The notes: generated from the letters alone by a model not told the origin. A stretch of 64,000 nucleotides of DNA from CAUZWH01 sp965224275 (GCA_965224275.1 CBDCYR010000003.1:1-64000); one strand, 5' to 3'; positions 8,419-17,882 are shown, numbered from the stretch's first letter. A program made the numbers and translations.

Positions 8419-11052
8419 CTATTCGGCGGCCATTAGTTCTTTGTACCCGGTACCATCCTTGTTGAGATCATCATACGTCCCGACCTCGATTGCCTTGCCA
8501 CCTTTCATAACCACGACGCGATCGAAATTCTTGGCAAGATCAGCGCGATGGAGCGACCAGATGACGCCGCGGCCCTTGAATTCAGTGGTGAGGTTCTCGA
8601 GGATTCGGGTTTGCACACCGCTATCGAGCGATGCCGTGGCTTCGGAGAGGATCAGCACATCCGGCTCTTTGAGTGCCGCGCGCGAGATTGCCAGCTTCTG
8701 ACGCTGGGCTGCGCCAAGCCTCGAGCCGGCGATGCCGACATCAAATCCGAGGCCGACTTCGGCGACGGTATCGCGAAGATTGAGCTCCTCGATAACCTCG
8801 GAAATGATCCGCCCCACCCGCGCGCTCGCCTCGGCCTGGCCATAAGCGATTTTACCGAACAGGATATTGTCCTCAAGATTCGCCGCGCGGTTGTAGGCAT
8901 CGGGATCGAAAAACTCGACCGCTTCTTTCAACTCTTCGGGTAGGTCGCGCGCGAATACCTCTCGCGCTTCCAGTATCTTGGGCTGGAACTGATCGTCAAC
9001 CAGCCCGAGACGGTGGCGGGCCGGGATCAGCTTGAACGGCAGCGACATCAAACTGGTGCGATCCTCGGTGTCGAGCTGATCGAGGCTGTCGCGATCGATC
9101 CGCGTGACCAGCGCCTGGAAATCGGGCAGGTCCTCGGCGCTAATAAAGCTGAATTGCTGGAACAATTCGTGATCGGATGGCACATCGGCAAACAGTTCGA
9201 CCATGGTCGCCGCGACCTGATAGCCGGTCGACAGCATCTGCTCGGTGAGGCCGACCTTGTCGAGCACCGACAGGACGTAGTCGTTTTCGGCAAGCCGATC
9301 GACATCGAAGCGTTCATCGATCGGGTTGCCGAACATCAGGTTTTCGCCGACCGTCGCGTTGGTGTTGTATTTCTCGCGATCGAATGATTCGATCAAGGCG
9401 GCGACCTCGGGATCCTTGGTCCGCTCAACCAGCGCAGCTCGAGCGCGCAGAATGGCGTCGGCGAGGTCCTGGTTGGATGCGGGATCGATCGTTCCCCGCA
9501 ACCCGAGCACATAGACGTCATCGACCAAGTCGACCATTTTCAATACCCGCAACGCTGACGCGCGCAATCCGGCGGGTCCGTCGACCCCGATCCCGGAATA
9601 ATCAATCCAATCGGCATTGACGTCGTAGGTATTGTTGCCCGATGCCAGGGCTTCGCTAACCCACTCCTTACCCCGCGAATCCTCTTCGCCGGTGGGACGA
9701 TGCTTGAGGCCGTAGAACAAATTGTCGCCCAGCGTGCCGGCGAAGATGTAGCTCGAGGCGCCCACGAACGAGATGCGGCGTCCGGTGACGGCCTCGGGCA
9801 TCTCGCCGAGATCTGAGCCATTGACCGATATTCGACCCTTGCTGGGATCGATAAGCCGGGCGAGGAGCAACGCCAAATCCTCCTTGCCGCTGCCCGCTGG
9901 GCCGACGATCGCGACATGTTCATTGGTTTCGACCTTGAGCGAAATTCCATCGAGCACGTTGACGTCCTGCTCGTCGGTCAGGGTTAGATTGGCGGTGGCG
10001 AGCTCACCTTCGAGGCGCGGGATGACGTCGGGCTGTTCGAGCTGGAAGCTTTCATCGCGCATCCCAGCCGGTTGGAATTGGCTGGTGACCTGATCGTATT
10101 TGATGCGCGCATCTTCCTTCATCTGGTAGTAGGTCAGGAGCTCCTTCCAGGGTCCGGCAAGATCTTTGTGGGCCGCGATCGCCGCCATCAGCGTGCCGAT
10201 ATCGAGCCCACCCGTGATTACGAGGTAACCGCCGATCGCGTAGAAGAAGAAAGGGCCGAGTTGCTGAATGAAATTATTGATGAATTTGATAACGAATTTC
10301 TGGCGGTAGATCTTGTAACGCGTGTTGAAGATCGTCCCCAGGCGATCGGAGAAATCGGCCAGTTCGAGGTTGGAGGTATCGTGAGCATGGATCTCCTGGA
10401 CTCCCTGCACCGTTTCACCGATGCGATCGGCTAGTCTGCGAACCAGGCGAACGCGCTCTTTGCCGAGCAGGTTCACCTTCATCTGCAGCCGCGGAATGAT
10501 GTAGACCTGCAGCGGGTAGAGAGCGACCGCCGCGCTCGCCATGAGCGGGTTCTGCACGAAAAGGAACCCAAGAATGACCAGCAACTGTCCGCCTTGGAAT
10601 GCTGGTAGCGAAAACGCATCGCCGATAAATCCACCCAACGGTTCGACCTCGGCGGTAATCATCGGGATGATCTCCCCCTGCGACATTTTGCGAAAAGTCG
10701 GCAGTGGAAAGCGGACGATGCGGCTGTAAAGGTCGTAGCGCAGGCGGCGCAGCATGCGCTCCCCGGTCAACCCCTTGTAGACATTGATGACGTATTTGAA
10801 GCTCTGGTTGATGAACACGAAAACGAGGAACAGCCCGCACAGCCCAAACAGGTAGGTCGTTTGCGACGCCTCGACGCCAAAAATATCGACCGGGAACGGG
10901 CCAGCTTTTCCCGAGATCGCGCCGTTCACGATCATCTTCGGAAGTTCGTAGAAGATATAGAGGAAAGGAAACGAAATACCGGCGAGCGCGACCATAACGA
11001 TCTGCTGCCGCGTGCTGTACTTTATGATGTACTTATAGACGGTTGGTTCCAT
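8419..11052 (-). CDS. degenerate ABC transporter, fused membrane and nucleotide-binding domains
   Basis: The 877-residue protein has an exporter-type membrane domain (helices near 18-38, 66-86, 155-180 and 262-285) followed by one greatly enlarged nucleotide-binding domain. Key ATPase motifs are altered. Walker A reads GPAGSGKE (384-391), with Glu where Ser/Thr should bind Mg. The signature reads LGAAQ (779-783) instead of LSGGQ. Walker B reads VLILSEAT (799-806), with Ser803 for the conserved Asp. Glu804, the D-loop SLD (808-810) and the switch His835 remain. About 330 residues separate Walker A from the signature, against about 100 normally, and the ENIxxG-type motif occurs three times (442-448, 569-575, 727-733). 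ATP binding may be retained but normal turnover is doubtful. It leads an operon with a cNMP-binding protein and diverges from the glycosyltransferase operon. Confidence 0.85.
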   Translation of the reverse strand: MEPTVYKYIIKYSTRQQIVMVALAGISFPFLYIFYELPKMIVNGAISGKAGPFPVDIFGVEASQTTYLFGLCGLFLVFVFINQSFKYVINVYKGLTGERMLRRLRYDLYSRIVRFPLPTFRKMSQGEIIPMITAEVEPLGGFIGDAFSLPAFQGGQLLVILGFLFVQNPLMASAAVALYPLQVYIIPRLQMKVNLLGKERVRLVRRLADRIGETVQGVQEIHAHDTSNLELADFSDRLGTIFNTRYKIYRQKFVIKFINNFIQQLGPFFFYAIGGYLVITGGLDIGTLMAAIAAHKDLAGPWKELLTYYQMKEDARIKYDQVTSQFQPAGMRDESFQLEQPDVIPRLEGELATANLTLTDEQDVNVLDGISLKVETNEHVAIVGPAGSGKEDLALLLARLIDPSKGRISVNGSDLGEMPEAVTGRRISFVGASSYIFAGTLGDNLFYGLKHRPTGEEDSRGKEWVSEALASGNNTYDVNADWIDYSGIGVDGPAGLRASALRVLKMVDLVDDVYVLGLRGTIDPASNQDLADAILRARAALVERTKDPEVAALIESFDREKYNTNATVGENLMFGNPIDERFDVDRLAENDYVLSVLDKVGLTEQMLSTGYQVAATMVELFADVPSDHELFQQFSFISAEDLPDFQALVTRIDRDSLDQLDTEDRTSLMSLPFKLIPARHRLGLVDDQFQPKILEAREVFARDLPEELKEAVEFFDPDAYNRAANLEDNILFGKIAYGQAEASARVGRIISEVIEELNLRDTVAEVGLGFDVGIAGSRLGAAQRQKLAISRAALKEPDVLILSEATASLDSGVQTRILENLTTEFKGRGVIWSLHRADLAKNFDRVVVMKGGKAIEVGTYDDLNKDGTGYKELMAAE

Positions 11053-11262
11053 CCATGCGCCTCTAACCGCCGCGCTTTAGTGCGCGGGCGAAAAGTGCCT
11101 GAGAAAGCGGCGCAAGACTAGACCACGGCGCCCGCGGGGTAAACTCGCAGGCGCATGACCAATCACACCTAAGCCTCGGATTTTACCCGCAGAAATGTGT
11201 TTTCCTCGCGCCAGACCCTATGTAATAGTCCGGCGCGGTATAACAAGCGGCGGAAACGAGCA
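11053..11262. promoter_or_regulatory. divergent intergenic region between the ABC gene and the glycosyltransferase operon
   Basis: This 210-base gap must carry promoters for both directions, because both flanking genes are the first of their runs. I see no clear -35/-10 pair, palindrome or known regulator site by eye. GTG 11263 is chosen as the start of the rightward gene, so upstream in-frame extensions are left out. Confidence 0.45.
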
Positions 11263-12489
11263 GTGAACAGCAGCGGCGGCGGCGCTCGCGTTCTAATCTA
11301 CAGCCACGATACGTTCGGCCTCGGCCATCTCCGCCGGTGCCGCACAATCGCGCACGCGCTGGTCGAAGCGCACCAGGATCTTTCTGTTCTGATTCTCTCG
11401 GGATCGCCAATCATCGGCAGTTTCGATTTCCGCGCGCGGGTTGATTTCGTTCGCATCCCGGGCGTTATCAAGCTGAGAAACGGCGAATACACCTCGCTTA
11501 GCCTCCATATCGATATCGAAAAGACCCTCAACATGCGGTCGTCGATTATCAAACATACGGCCGAGGCCTTCGACCCGGACGTTTTTATCGTTGATAAGGA
11601 ACCGCTGGGCTTGCGCGGCGAGGTGGAGGATACCCTCCACATGCTAAAGGAACGCGGCACGCACCTGGTTCTCGGTCTCCGTGACGTGCTCGACGAACCC
11701 GCGTCGTTAGGGCCGGAATGGCACCGCAAAAAGGCAGTTCCAGCATTGCGGGATATCTATGACGAGATCTGGATCTACGGACTGCTGCAGATTTGGGAGC
11801 CGCTCACCGAAATCAGCCTGCCAAAATCGGTCCGCCGCAAAATCACCTATACCGGTTACCTGCCGCGCAGCGCCTCGCCGCAGGTGCCCAAGAGCCACCC
11901 GCTCGAAATTACCAAAGGCCCCTACATCCTGGTTACCACCGGCGGCGGCGGCGATGGCGAAGACCTTATCGAATGGGTGCTTCGCGCCTATGAATCCGAC
12001 GCGATACTGCCCTATCCCGCACTGTTGGTGCTCGGCCCGTTCATGCAGCCCGAGCGGCAAACTGATTTCATGGAACGCGCGAGCCGCCTCGAGCGTGTGG
12101 AAGCCATCACGTTTGATCCGCATCTCGAGATTCTCGAGAAGAACGCCGCGGGCGTGGTCTCGATGGGCGGTTACAATACGTTCTGCGAAGTCCTGTCGAT
12201 GGATAAACGCGCGATCATGGTGCCCAGGACGGTACCGCGCCGCGAACAATATATCCGCGTATCGCGGGCCGAGGAACTCGGCATGGTGCGGATGTTGGTC
12301 GACGACGGCAAATTTGACGCCCGCGCGATGGCCGACGCGCTACGCGCCTTACCGAGCCAAAAACGGCCCTCCGAGATCGTTGTGCCCGGCTTGTTAGAGG
12401 GATTGGTAAACCTCAATCGCTTGATCGAACCCTGGATCACGCCGGCCGAACAAGGCGCGGCGCAGACGGTAGTCCCGCATCGGGCCTGA
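11263..12489 (+). CDS. MurG-like predicted glycosyltransferase (COG4671 type)
   Basis: Predicted GT-B glycosyltransferase. The N-terminal RVLIYSHDTFGLGHLRRCRTIA is followed by the C-terminal nucleotide-sugar half with GPYILVTTGGGGDGEDLI and AAGVVSMGGYNTFCEVLS, the latter matching the GGxxTxxE acceptor of family-28-like enzymes. GTG 11263 is preferred because the conserved protein begins there; the frame continues upstream to 11197 without extra conserved sequence. 408 residues fits the family. It is the first gene of a long coupled run, and the next start GTG 12490 follows the stop without a gap. A paralogue lies at 15482. Donor and acceptor are unknown. Confidence 0.82.
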   Translation: MNSSGGGARVLIYSHDTFGLGHLRRCRTIAHALVEAHQDLSVLILSGSPIIGSFDFRARVDFVRIPGVIKLRNGEYTSLSLHIDIEKTLNMRSSIIKHTAEAFDPDVFIVDKEPLGLRGEVEDTLHMLKERGTHLVLGLRDVLDEPASLGPEWHRKKAVPALRDIYDEIWIYGLLQIWEPLTEISLPKSVRRKITYTGYLPRSASPQVPKSHPLEITKGPYILVTTGGGGDGEDLIEWVLRAYESDAILPYPALLVLGPFMQPERQTDFMERASRLERVEAITFDPHLEILEKNAAGVVSMGGYNTFCEVLSMDKRAIMVPRTVPRREQYIRVSRAEELGMVRMLVDDGKFDARAMADALRALPSQKRPSEIVVPGLLEGLVNLNRLIEPWITPAEQGAAQTVVPHRA

Positions 12490-13719
12490 GTGCCGCTGGT
12501 GGCCGGAAAAGTCGCCTTTGTTCTCAAAGGTTATCCCCGCCTCTCCGAAACATTTATCTGCCAGGAGATTCTCGCGCTGGAGCGGCGTGGCCTGGCGATC
12601 GAGATCGTTTCGCTGAGACACCCGACCGACCCGGCGACTCACCCGATTCACGACGAAATCAGGGCACCGGTTCACTACCTGCCGGAATATCTGGGTGATG
12701 AGAAACGCCGTGTATGGCGTGCTTGGCGCATGGTTCGGCGATGGCCGGGCTACGCCGTGGCGCGGGCAACCTGGCTTGCAGACCTGCGTCGAGACCGCAC
12801 GCGAAACCGGATTCGGCGATTTGGGCAAGCGCTGGTGCTGGCCAGTGAACTGCCTGCGGGCGTTACCCATCTCCACGCCCACTTTCTCCACACGCCGGCT
12901 TCGGTTACCCGCTACGCCAGCCTCTTGACGGGCCTGCCGTGGACGGTCTCAGCGCACGCCAAAGATATTTGGACGACCGCGGATTGGGAGAAGCGAGAGA
13001 AGCTTCAATCCTGCGCCTGGGCCGTGACGTGTACCGCCATCAACGCCGCCCACCTCGCCGAGCGAGCACCCCCGGGGCGCGTCGAGCTGGTCTATCACGG
13101 CTTCGATCCCGCCCGTTTTCCGGTCAATGACGGATCCGGCTTGACACGAAACGGCGCCGACAAGAGCGACCCGGTACGGCTTCTGTCGGTAGGCCGGGCG
13201 GTCGTTAAGAAGGGCTACGACGTCTTGCTCGACGCGCTGGCAACATTGCCCGCCGACCTCCATTGGACGTTGGTGCACGTCGGCGGCGGACCCCTACTCA
13301 CGCAACTGACCGAACGAGCGCGTAACCTCGGTCTCGACCACCGCATCGAATGGTGCGGACCGCTGCCACAGACGGATGTCTTGATGCGTTATCGAGCAGC
13401 CGATCTTTTCGTTCTCCCTAGCAAAATCTCGGCTGATGGAGATCGCGATGGACTGCCCAACGTCCTGATGGAGGCACAGTCACAGTCCCTGGCCTGTCTC
13501 GCGACTCGAGTCTCGGCGATTCCCGAGTTGATTGAGGACAGTGTAACCGGCTGCTTAGTGGCGCCGGACGACAACCGCGCGCTAAGCAACGCGCTCGCCG
13601 GATTGATGACTCAACCCGCCCGCCGCAAGGCCCTGGGCAAGGCTGGTGCTGCGCATGTCCGCGAAAACTTCGACTACGTCCAGGGGATCGTGACATTGGC
13701 CCGCAAGTTCGGTTTGTAG
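12490..13719 (+). CDS. GT4-family glycosyltransferase
   Basis: Retaining GT-B glycosyltransferase of family 4. Seen: KVAFVLKGYPRLSETFICQEI at the N terminus, typical of colanic-acid/exopolysaccharide enzymes; HLHAHFLHTPASV with the conserved His; VRLLSVGRAVVKKGYDVLLDAL for the start of the donor domain; and DGLPNVLMEAQSQ with the E-x7-E donor-site motif. GTG 12490 directly follows the preceding TGA, so translation is coupled. The 409-residue cytosolic enzyme probably adds a sugar to a lipid-linked or surface glycan. The sugar cannot be told from sequence. Confidence 0.87.
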   Translation: MPLVAGKVAFVLKGYPRLSETFICQEILALERRGLAIEIVSLRHPTDPATHPIHDEIRAPVHYLPEYLGDEKRRVWRAWRMVRRWPGYAVARATWLADLRRDRTRNRIRRFGQALVLASELPAGVTHLHAHFLHTPASVTRYASLLTGLPWTVSAHAKDIWTTADWEKREKLQSCAWAVTCTAINAAHLAERAPPGRVELVYHGFDPARFPVNDGSGLTRNGADKSDPVRLLSVGRAVVKKGYDVLLDALATLPADLHWTLVHVGGGPLLTQLTERARNLGLDHRIEWCGPLPQTDVLMRYRAADLFVLPSKISADGDRDGLPNVLMEAQSQSLACLATRVSAIPELIEDSVTGCLVAPDDNRALSNALAGLMTQPARRKALGKAGAAHVRENFDYVQGIVTLARKFGL

Positions 13720-13734
13720 TCGGAACCATCCTTC

Positions 13735-14886
13735 ATGCGGATCGCCTTTTACGCGCCACTCAAAGCGCCGACCCACGATGTTCCATCGGGAGATCGACTG
13801 ATGGCGCGCCAGCTCCTGAACGCGCTGGAATTGGCGCAGCATAAGCCGTTCGTTGCCTCGCAATTCCGCAGCTATGAAGGCAACGGAGATCGCGATCGCC
13901 AGGCGCAGCTAGGTTCCGCCGCGATGAACGAGGTCGAACGTCTCATCAACGATTTCCAGAATTCGCCCGATACAGCGCCCGACGTCTGGTTCACCTACCA
14001 CCTCTACTACAAGGCGCCGGATTTTCTGGGTCCGGTGATTTGCGAAGCGCTCGATATTCCCTACATCGTCGCCGAACCGTCCTTTGCCCCAAAGCGCGCG
14101 ACCGGACCTTGGGCGAACGGTCATGAAAGCGTCGCCCGCGCCCTGAGGCGGGCCGACGTCACCCTATGCCTGACCCGCTACGACATGGAATATGTCGCCC
14201 CGCAGGTGGACTCGCCGGACCGACGTTTGCTGTTACTTCCGCCTTTCATCGACGCTGCGGCGTTCGATATCGAGGCACGAGATAGAGGCGTAAATCGGGT
14301 AAAGCTCGCCGCTGAACTGGCACTGCCGGCGAACGCGATATGGCTTATCGCGGTAGCGATGATGCGGCCGGGCGACAAACTGGCGTCGTATCGGCAGTTG
14401 GCAGCGGCCTTGACCTTGTTGAAGCCGGCCGATGCGGTGCTCTTGGTGGTTGGGGACGGGACCGCCCGAAGCGAGGTGGAGACGGCGCTGCGATCAGTTC
14501 TACCCGACCGTGTTCGCTATCTCGGAGAACTTGAAGCCAGCGCGGTTGCGGTGACCCTAACGACGGCCGATGTCTACGTCTGGCCTGCCGTCGGCGAAGC
14601 CTATGGCATGGCATTATTGGAAGCTCAGGCTGCCGGTCTGCCCGTTGTCGCGGGCCGCGTGCGCGGTGTCGTCGATGTCGTGCAGGATGGCCAAACCGGC
14701 CTGCTGGTTGACGCCGACGATCCGGCCGCCTTCGCCACTCAACTCGCAAGGCTGCTCGACGACGACGACCTACGCGTTCGCATGGGCCGCGCTGCACATG
14801 ATTTTGTTCACCAGCAACGCACTCTCGATGCTGCCGCTGCGACTCTCAAGGCGGCGATCGATCTTGCTGTCGAGCTCAGAACCTAA
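13735..14886 (+). CDS. GT4-family glycosyltransferase
   Basis: A second family-4-type glycosyltransferase of 383 residues. The N-terminal MRIAFYAPLKAPTHDVPSGDR is a typical first strand with a donor loop. The C-terminal half has LLVVGDGTARSEVE, VYVWPAVGEAYGMALLEAQA (the acidic donor motif) and AGLPVVAGRVRGV. ATG 13735 lies 15 bases after the previous stop. Its last codon overlaps the next start (TAATG). The target glycan is unknown. The enzyme is divergent from the preceding GT4 protein and does not look like a recent duplicate. Confidence 0.84.
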   Translation: MRIAFYAPLKAPTHDVPSGDRLMARQLLNALELAQHKPFVASQFRSYEGNGDRDRQAQLGSAAMNEVERLINDFQNSPDTAPDVWFTYHLYYKAPDFLGPVICEALDIPYIVAEPSFAPKRATGPWANGHESVARALRRADVTLCLTRYDMEYVAPQVDSPDRRLLLLPPFIDAAAFDIEARDRGVNRVKLAAELALPANAIWLIAVAMMRPGDKLASYRQLAAALTLLKPADAVLLVVGDGTARSEVETALRSVLPDRVRYLGELEASAVAVTLTTADVYVWPAVGEAYGMALLEAQAAGLPVVAGRVRGVVDVVQDGQTGLLVDADDPAAFATQLARLLDDDDLRVRMGRAAHDFVHQQRTLDAAAATLKAAIDLAVELRT

Positions 14887-15485
14887 TGGCGTACATCGCC
14901 CTGATTCGCCATTTCGAAACCGTGTGGAATCGCCAAGGCAGAATCCAGGGGCGGGCCGATCAACCACTGACCGAAGATGCCGCGGAAGTTGTCGCCGGAA
15001 AGCGGGTCGCCCAGGAATTCGCCGACATGATCTGGTACACCAGCCCGTTGACGCGGGCTGCCCAAACCGCGGCGTTGCTGGGGGCGCCGAACGCACGTCG
15101 TGACGAACGTTTGATCGAAATGGATTGGGGTAAATGGGAAGGTGAACGCCTGGTGGAGCTGCGCGCATCGCTGGGGACGGAGATGACCAAAAACGAGGCG
15201 AAGGGTCTGGATTTCCGGCCCACCGACGGTGAGAGCCCGCGCCAGGTTAGAGATCGGGTGACCGGTTGGATGGTGGACATCGGACACCGTGACACTGCTG
15301 CGGTTACCCACAAGGGCGTGATCCGCGCCGTTTTATCGCTCGCGCTGGCCTGGGACATGACAGTAAAACCGCCGCTGCGCTTGGACTGGTCGTGCGCCCA
15401 GGTTTTCAGCGTGGACGACCACGGCAACATCGCGTTGGCGGTTGCCAACCGGCCGCTGCTGCTGATCGATCAGGCCTCCTCGTGA
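14886..15485 (+). CDS. histidine phosphatase family protein
   Basis: Phosphoglycerate-mutase-like histidine phosphatase of 199 residues. The catalytic motif is RHFETVWN (His9), with Phe replacing the usual Gly of RHG. DQPLTEDAAEVVAGK and YTSPLTRAAQTAAL carry the second Arg of the phosphate pocket, and VTHKGVIRAVL (about 140) carries the second catalytic His. It shares one base with the upstream stop and overlaps the next start by 4 bases, so it is embedded in the glycosyltransferase operon. It probably dephosphorylates a sugar or a sugar-phosphate intermediate of this pathway, by inference from context. Confidence 0.86.
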   Translation: MAYIALIRHFETVWNRQGRIQGRADQPLTEDAAEVVAGKRVAQEFADMIWYTSPLTRAAQTAALLGAPNARRDERLIEMDWGKWEGERLVELRASLGTEMTKNEAKGLDFRPTDGESPRQVRDRVTGWMVDIGHRDTAAVTHKGVIRAVLSLALAWDMTVKPPLRLDWSCAQVFSVDDHGNIALAVANRPLLLIDQASS

Positions 15486-16633
15486 ACGCACCTCGCATAA
15501 TGGTGTACGTCCAGCACCTACTCGGTATCGGACATCTGATGCGGGCGGTGACAATCAGCCGGGCATTGGCCGAAAGCGGGTGTGAAACGGTGTTGGTTTC
15601 CGGCGGCATGCCGGTCCCGAACATGAACATCGGCAGCGCTCGTTTACAGCAACTGGCGCCCGTACGCGCGTCGGAGGACTTCGCGCAACTCCTGGATGAG
15701 CGCGGCGATGCGATCGATGATCATTTTAAGTCGACGCGGCGTGACCAGCTGGTTGAGTTCTGGCGCGCCGCCCAGCCCAACGTCCTGGTCACCGAACTGT
15801 TTCCGTTCGGGCGACGGCAAATGCGCTACGAGCTTGTGCCGCTGCTTGAGGCGGCAGCTGAGTCGCCCGACCCACCAATCGTGGTTGCTTCGGTCCGCGA
15901 TATTCTCCAGAACCGGGCGCCCGCGCGAGTCCATGAGGGGATGCAGTGGTTCGAGCGCTATTACGACCATCTGCTGGTGCATGCCGACTCTGAGGTTGTG
16001 AAACTTGAAGCGTCGGTGCCGGCTGTGATTGGGATCACTGATCGAATTCACTACACCGGCTATGTCGTGGACCATGGACCGGCACCGAGCGCCGGGACGC
16101 GCGCGGACAGTGGTGAAGTCGTGGTGTCCGCCGGCGGTGGCGCCGTCGGTGAAACACTCTTGCGGGCGGCCATTGGCGCCCGACCGCAGACGATTTATCG
16201 GAACCATACCTGGCGCTTACTCGCGGGACGTAACATGACCCAACACGCATTCGACCGGCTCCGGAATGAGGCTTCGTCTGGCGTGATTATCGAACGGGTC
16301 CGTTCGGATTTTGCAGCGCTCCTGGCCGCGGGCGTCGTATCGATCAGTCAGTGTGGCTATAACACGATGATGGATGTGCTGAGGGCTGGGATTCGCGCGG
16401 TGGTCGTGCCCTTTGCCGGGGACGGCGAAACCGAACAAACCATGCGCGCCAATATTTGGGCCGCGCGCGGTGGGCTGAGCGTCGTGTCGGAGGATGATCT
16501 ATCGCCGGCGACACTAGCTGCGGCGGTTAATCAAACTGCCGCTTTGCAACCCACGGACACTTCAGGCCTCAATTTCGACGGTGCCGGCAATACCGCTGCT
16601 TTCATAAAAGACTGGGCGGGCGCGTCGACATGA
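15482..16633 (+). CDS. MurG-like predicted glycosyltransferase, second copy
   Basis: Paralogue of the protein at 11263. The start is taken as GTG 15482, overlapping the previous TGA; an in-frame extension to 15392 lies wholly inside the phosphatase gene. Seen: RIMVYVQHLLGIGHLMRAVTIS, VVVSAGGGAVGETLLRAAI, and AAGVVSISQCGYNTMMDVLRAG, the family-28-like acceptor/donor motif with Gly-Tyr-Asn-Thr. 383 residues is close to family length. Together the two copies suggest that two related sugar transfers occur in the same pathway. Confidence 0.82.
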   Translation: MNAPRIMVYVQHLLGIGHLMRAVTISRALAESGCETVLVSGGMPVPNMNIGSARLQQLAPVRASEDFAQLLDERGDAIDDHFKSTRRDQLVEFWRAAQPNVLVTELFPFGRRQMRYELVPLLEAAAESPDPPIVVASVRDILQNRAPARVHEGMQWFERYYDHLLVHADSEVVKLEASVPAVIGITDRIHYTGYVVDHGPAPSAGTRADSGEVVVSAGGGAVGETLLRAAIGARPQTIYRNHTWRLLAGRNMTQHAFDRLRNEASSGVIIERVRSDFAALLAAGVVSISQCGYNTMMDVLRAGIRAVVVPFAGDGETEQTMRANIWAARGGLSVVSEDDLSPATLAAAVNQTAALQPTDTSGLNFDGAGNTAAFIKDWAGAST

Positions 16634-17391
16634 GCAGCTGGCAGGCTCTTACCGACGAACTGGACGCGTGGCGCGAAGCTGGACGCTGCGCCGAATTGTG
16701 GCTGCGGGACGACGACGCCGGTCGGGCCGAAGACCCGCTTGTTAGATTGGTCGAGCTGTGTGGCGAGTACCAAATTCCCGCCAATTTCGCCGCCATCCCC
16801 ACCCACAGTGCGCCCGAGACCGCTGATCTGTTCAGTAGCCTCGACGACGTTTTCGTCCTCGTTCACGGCTACGCTCATGTCGATCATGCCGGCGCTGGCG
16901 AGAGAAAGACCGAGTTTTCCACCAATCGCGCCACCGACGACATGGAGAACGAGTGGTCTGAGGGTCTGCGACTCATTGAAGATATATTCGGACCTAAGGC
17001 GCTCCGCGTATTCGTACCACCTTGGAACCGCATGGCCTGCGGACTCAAAGCGCCGCTCGCGGCTGCCGGATTCACCGGCTATTCCGGTCTCGGCGCGCGT
17101 ACATCCAAGATCGAGCATACGCTCGCGGTTGCCAACGTCCATGTGGACGTGATCGATTCGCGCAGACACGCATTTCGCGGCAGTGAGCGTACATTGGCGG
17201 GCATTGTGGAACATCTGCAGGCCAAACGTGCCGATCGGGCCGATCCTTCGGAAGCGACCGGAATCATGACCCATCACCTCGTCTTGGACGACGAATCCTG
17301 GTTGTTTGTTCGGAAATTGTTCGCGGCAACCAGCCGTCAGGACGGTGTTCGCTGGCGTTCGGGGGGCGATATCTTTGGACTTTCGGGGTGA
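16630..17391 (+). CDS. polysaccharide deacetylase-like protein (NodB fold)
   Basis: Likely metal-dependent carbohydrate deacetylase. The N-terminal LWLRDDDAGR (Asp27-29) corresponds to the catalytic/metal Asp pair, and VHGYAHVDH near residues 79-85 supplies the metal-binding His pair. FVPPWNRM fits the RxPY-like motif IV region. There is no signal peptide, so it probably acts in the cytosol on a precursor rather than at the surface. The start overlaps the previous stop (ATGA). 253 residues is typical for a single NodB domain. The substrate is inferred from the surrounding glycosyltransferases. Confidence 0.8.
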   Translation: MSSWQALTDELDAWREAGRCAELWLRDDDAGRAEDPLVRLVELCGEYQIPANFAAIPTHSAPETADLFSSLDDVFVLVHGYAHVDHAGAGERKTEFSTNRATDDMENEWSEGLRLIEDIFGPKALRVFVPPWNRMACGLKAPLAAAGFTGYSGLGARTSKIEHTLAVANVHVDVIDSRRHAFRGSERTLAGIVEHLQAKRADRADPSEATGIMTHHLVLDDESWLFVRKLFAATSRQDGVRWRSGGDIFGLSG

Positions 17392-17882
17392 GTTGGCATC
17401 GCTACCCCACCGCAGCATTGGCGCGCGATTACCTGCGCGCGACATCGGGATTGATTCTTACCGCGATGCCGATAATGTTTGCCCAACCGATACCGATAAT
17501 TCAATACGTCCTGGGAGCGATAGCCACGTTGTTTGCCTTTTTTGGCATTAGGACCCTTTTGCGCCAATTGACGCGGGTCGAACTCACCGATTCCGGAATA
17601 CGCACGGCCGGGCCGCTGGGAACGGCAATCGCGTGGGACGAGCTAACGAGCGTCGAGTTGCGCTATTACTCAACGCGACGCGATCAGCAACGCGGCTGGC
17701 TGCAGCTCAAGTTGCGGAGTGTGCACCGGCGCCTCGCCTTTGATTCAACGTTGAGTGATTTCATTTCTGTCGCACGTCGCGCGATCACCGAGGCTCAGTC
17801 GCGCGGCCATGCGTTGGGACCGGCGACCCTGTCGAACCTCGAAATGATCGGCGGCGGTCAGCAAACGGTGCCGGGTTCGTAA
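17388..17882 (+). CDS. small membrane protein with a PH-like soluble tail
   Basis: I do not recognise a named family. The 164-residue product starts at GTG 17388 inside the previous stop. It has two hydrophobic segments near residues 18-34 and 37-55, then a basic stretch and a soluble part beginning RVELTDSGIRTAGPLGTAIAWDELTSVELRYY. That pattern (short beta strands with a xxIxWDELxxVEL string) resembles bacterial PH-like domains found in membrane-bound proteins. It sits exactly between the deacetylase and the peptide ABC ATPase, overlapping both by a few bases, so it should be made in step with them. Confidence 0.65.
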   Translation: MSWHRYPTAALARDYLRATSGLILTAMPIMFAQPIPIIQYVLGAIATLFAFFGIRTLLRQLTRVELTDSGIRTAGPLGTAIAWDELTSVELRYYSTRRDQQRGWLQLKLRSVHRRLAFDSTLSDFISVARRAITEAQSRGHALGPATLSNLEMIGGGQQTVPGS

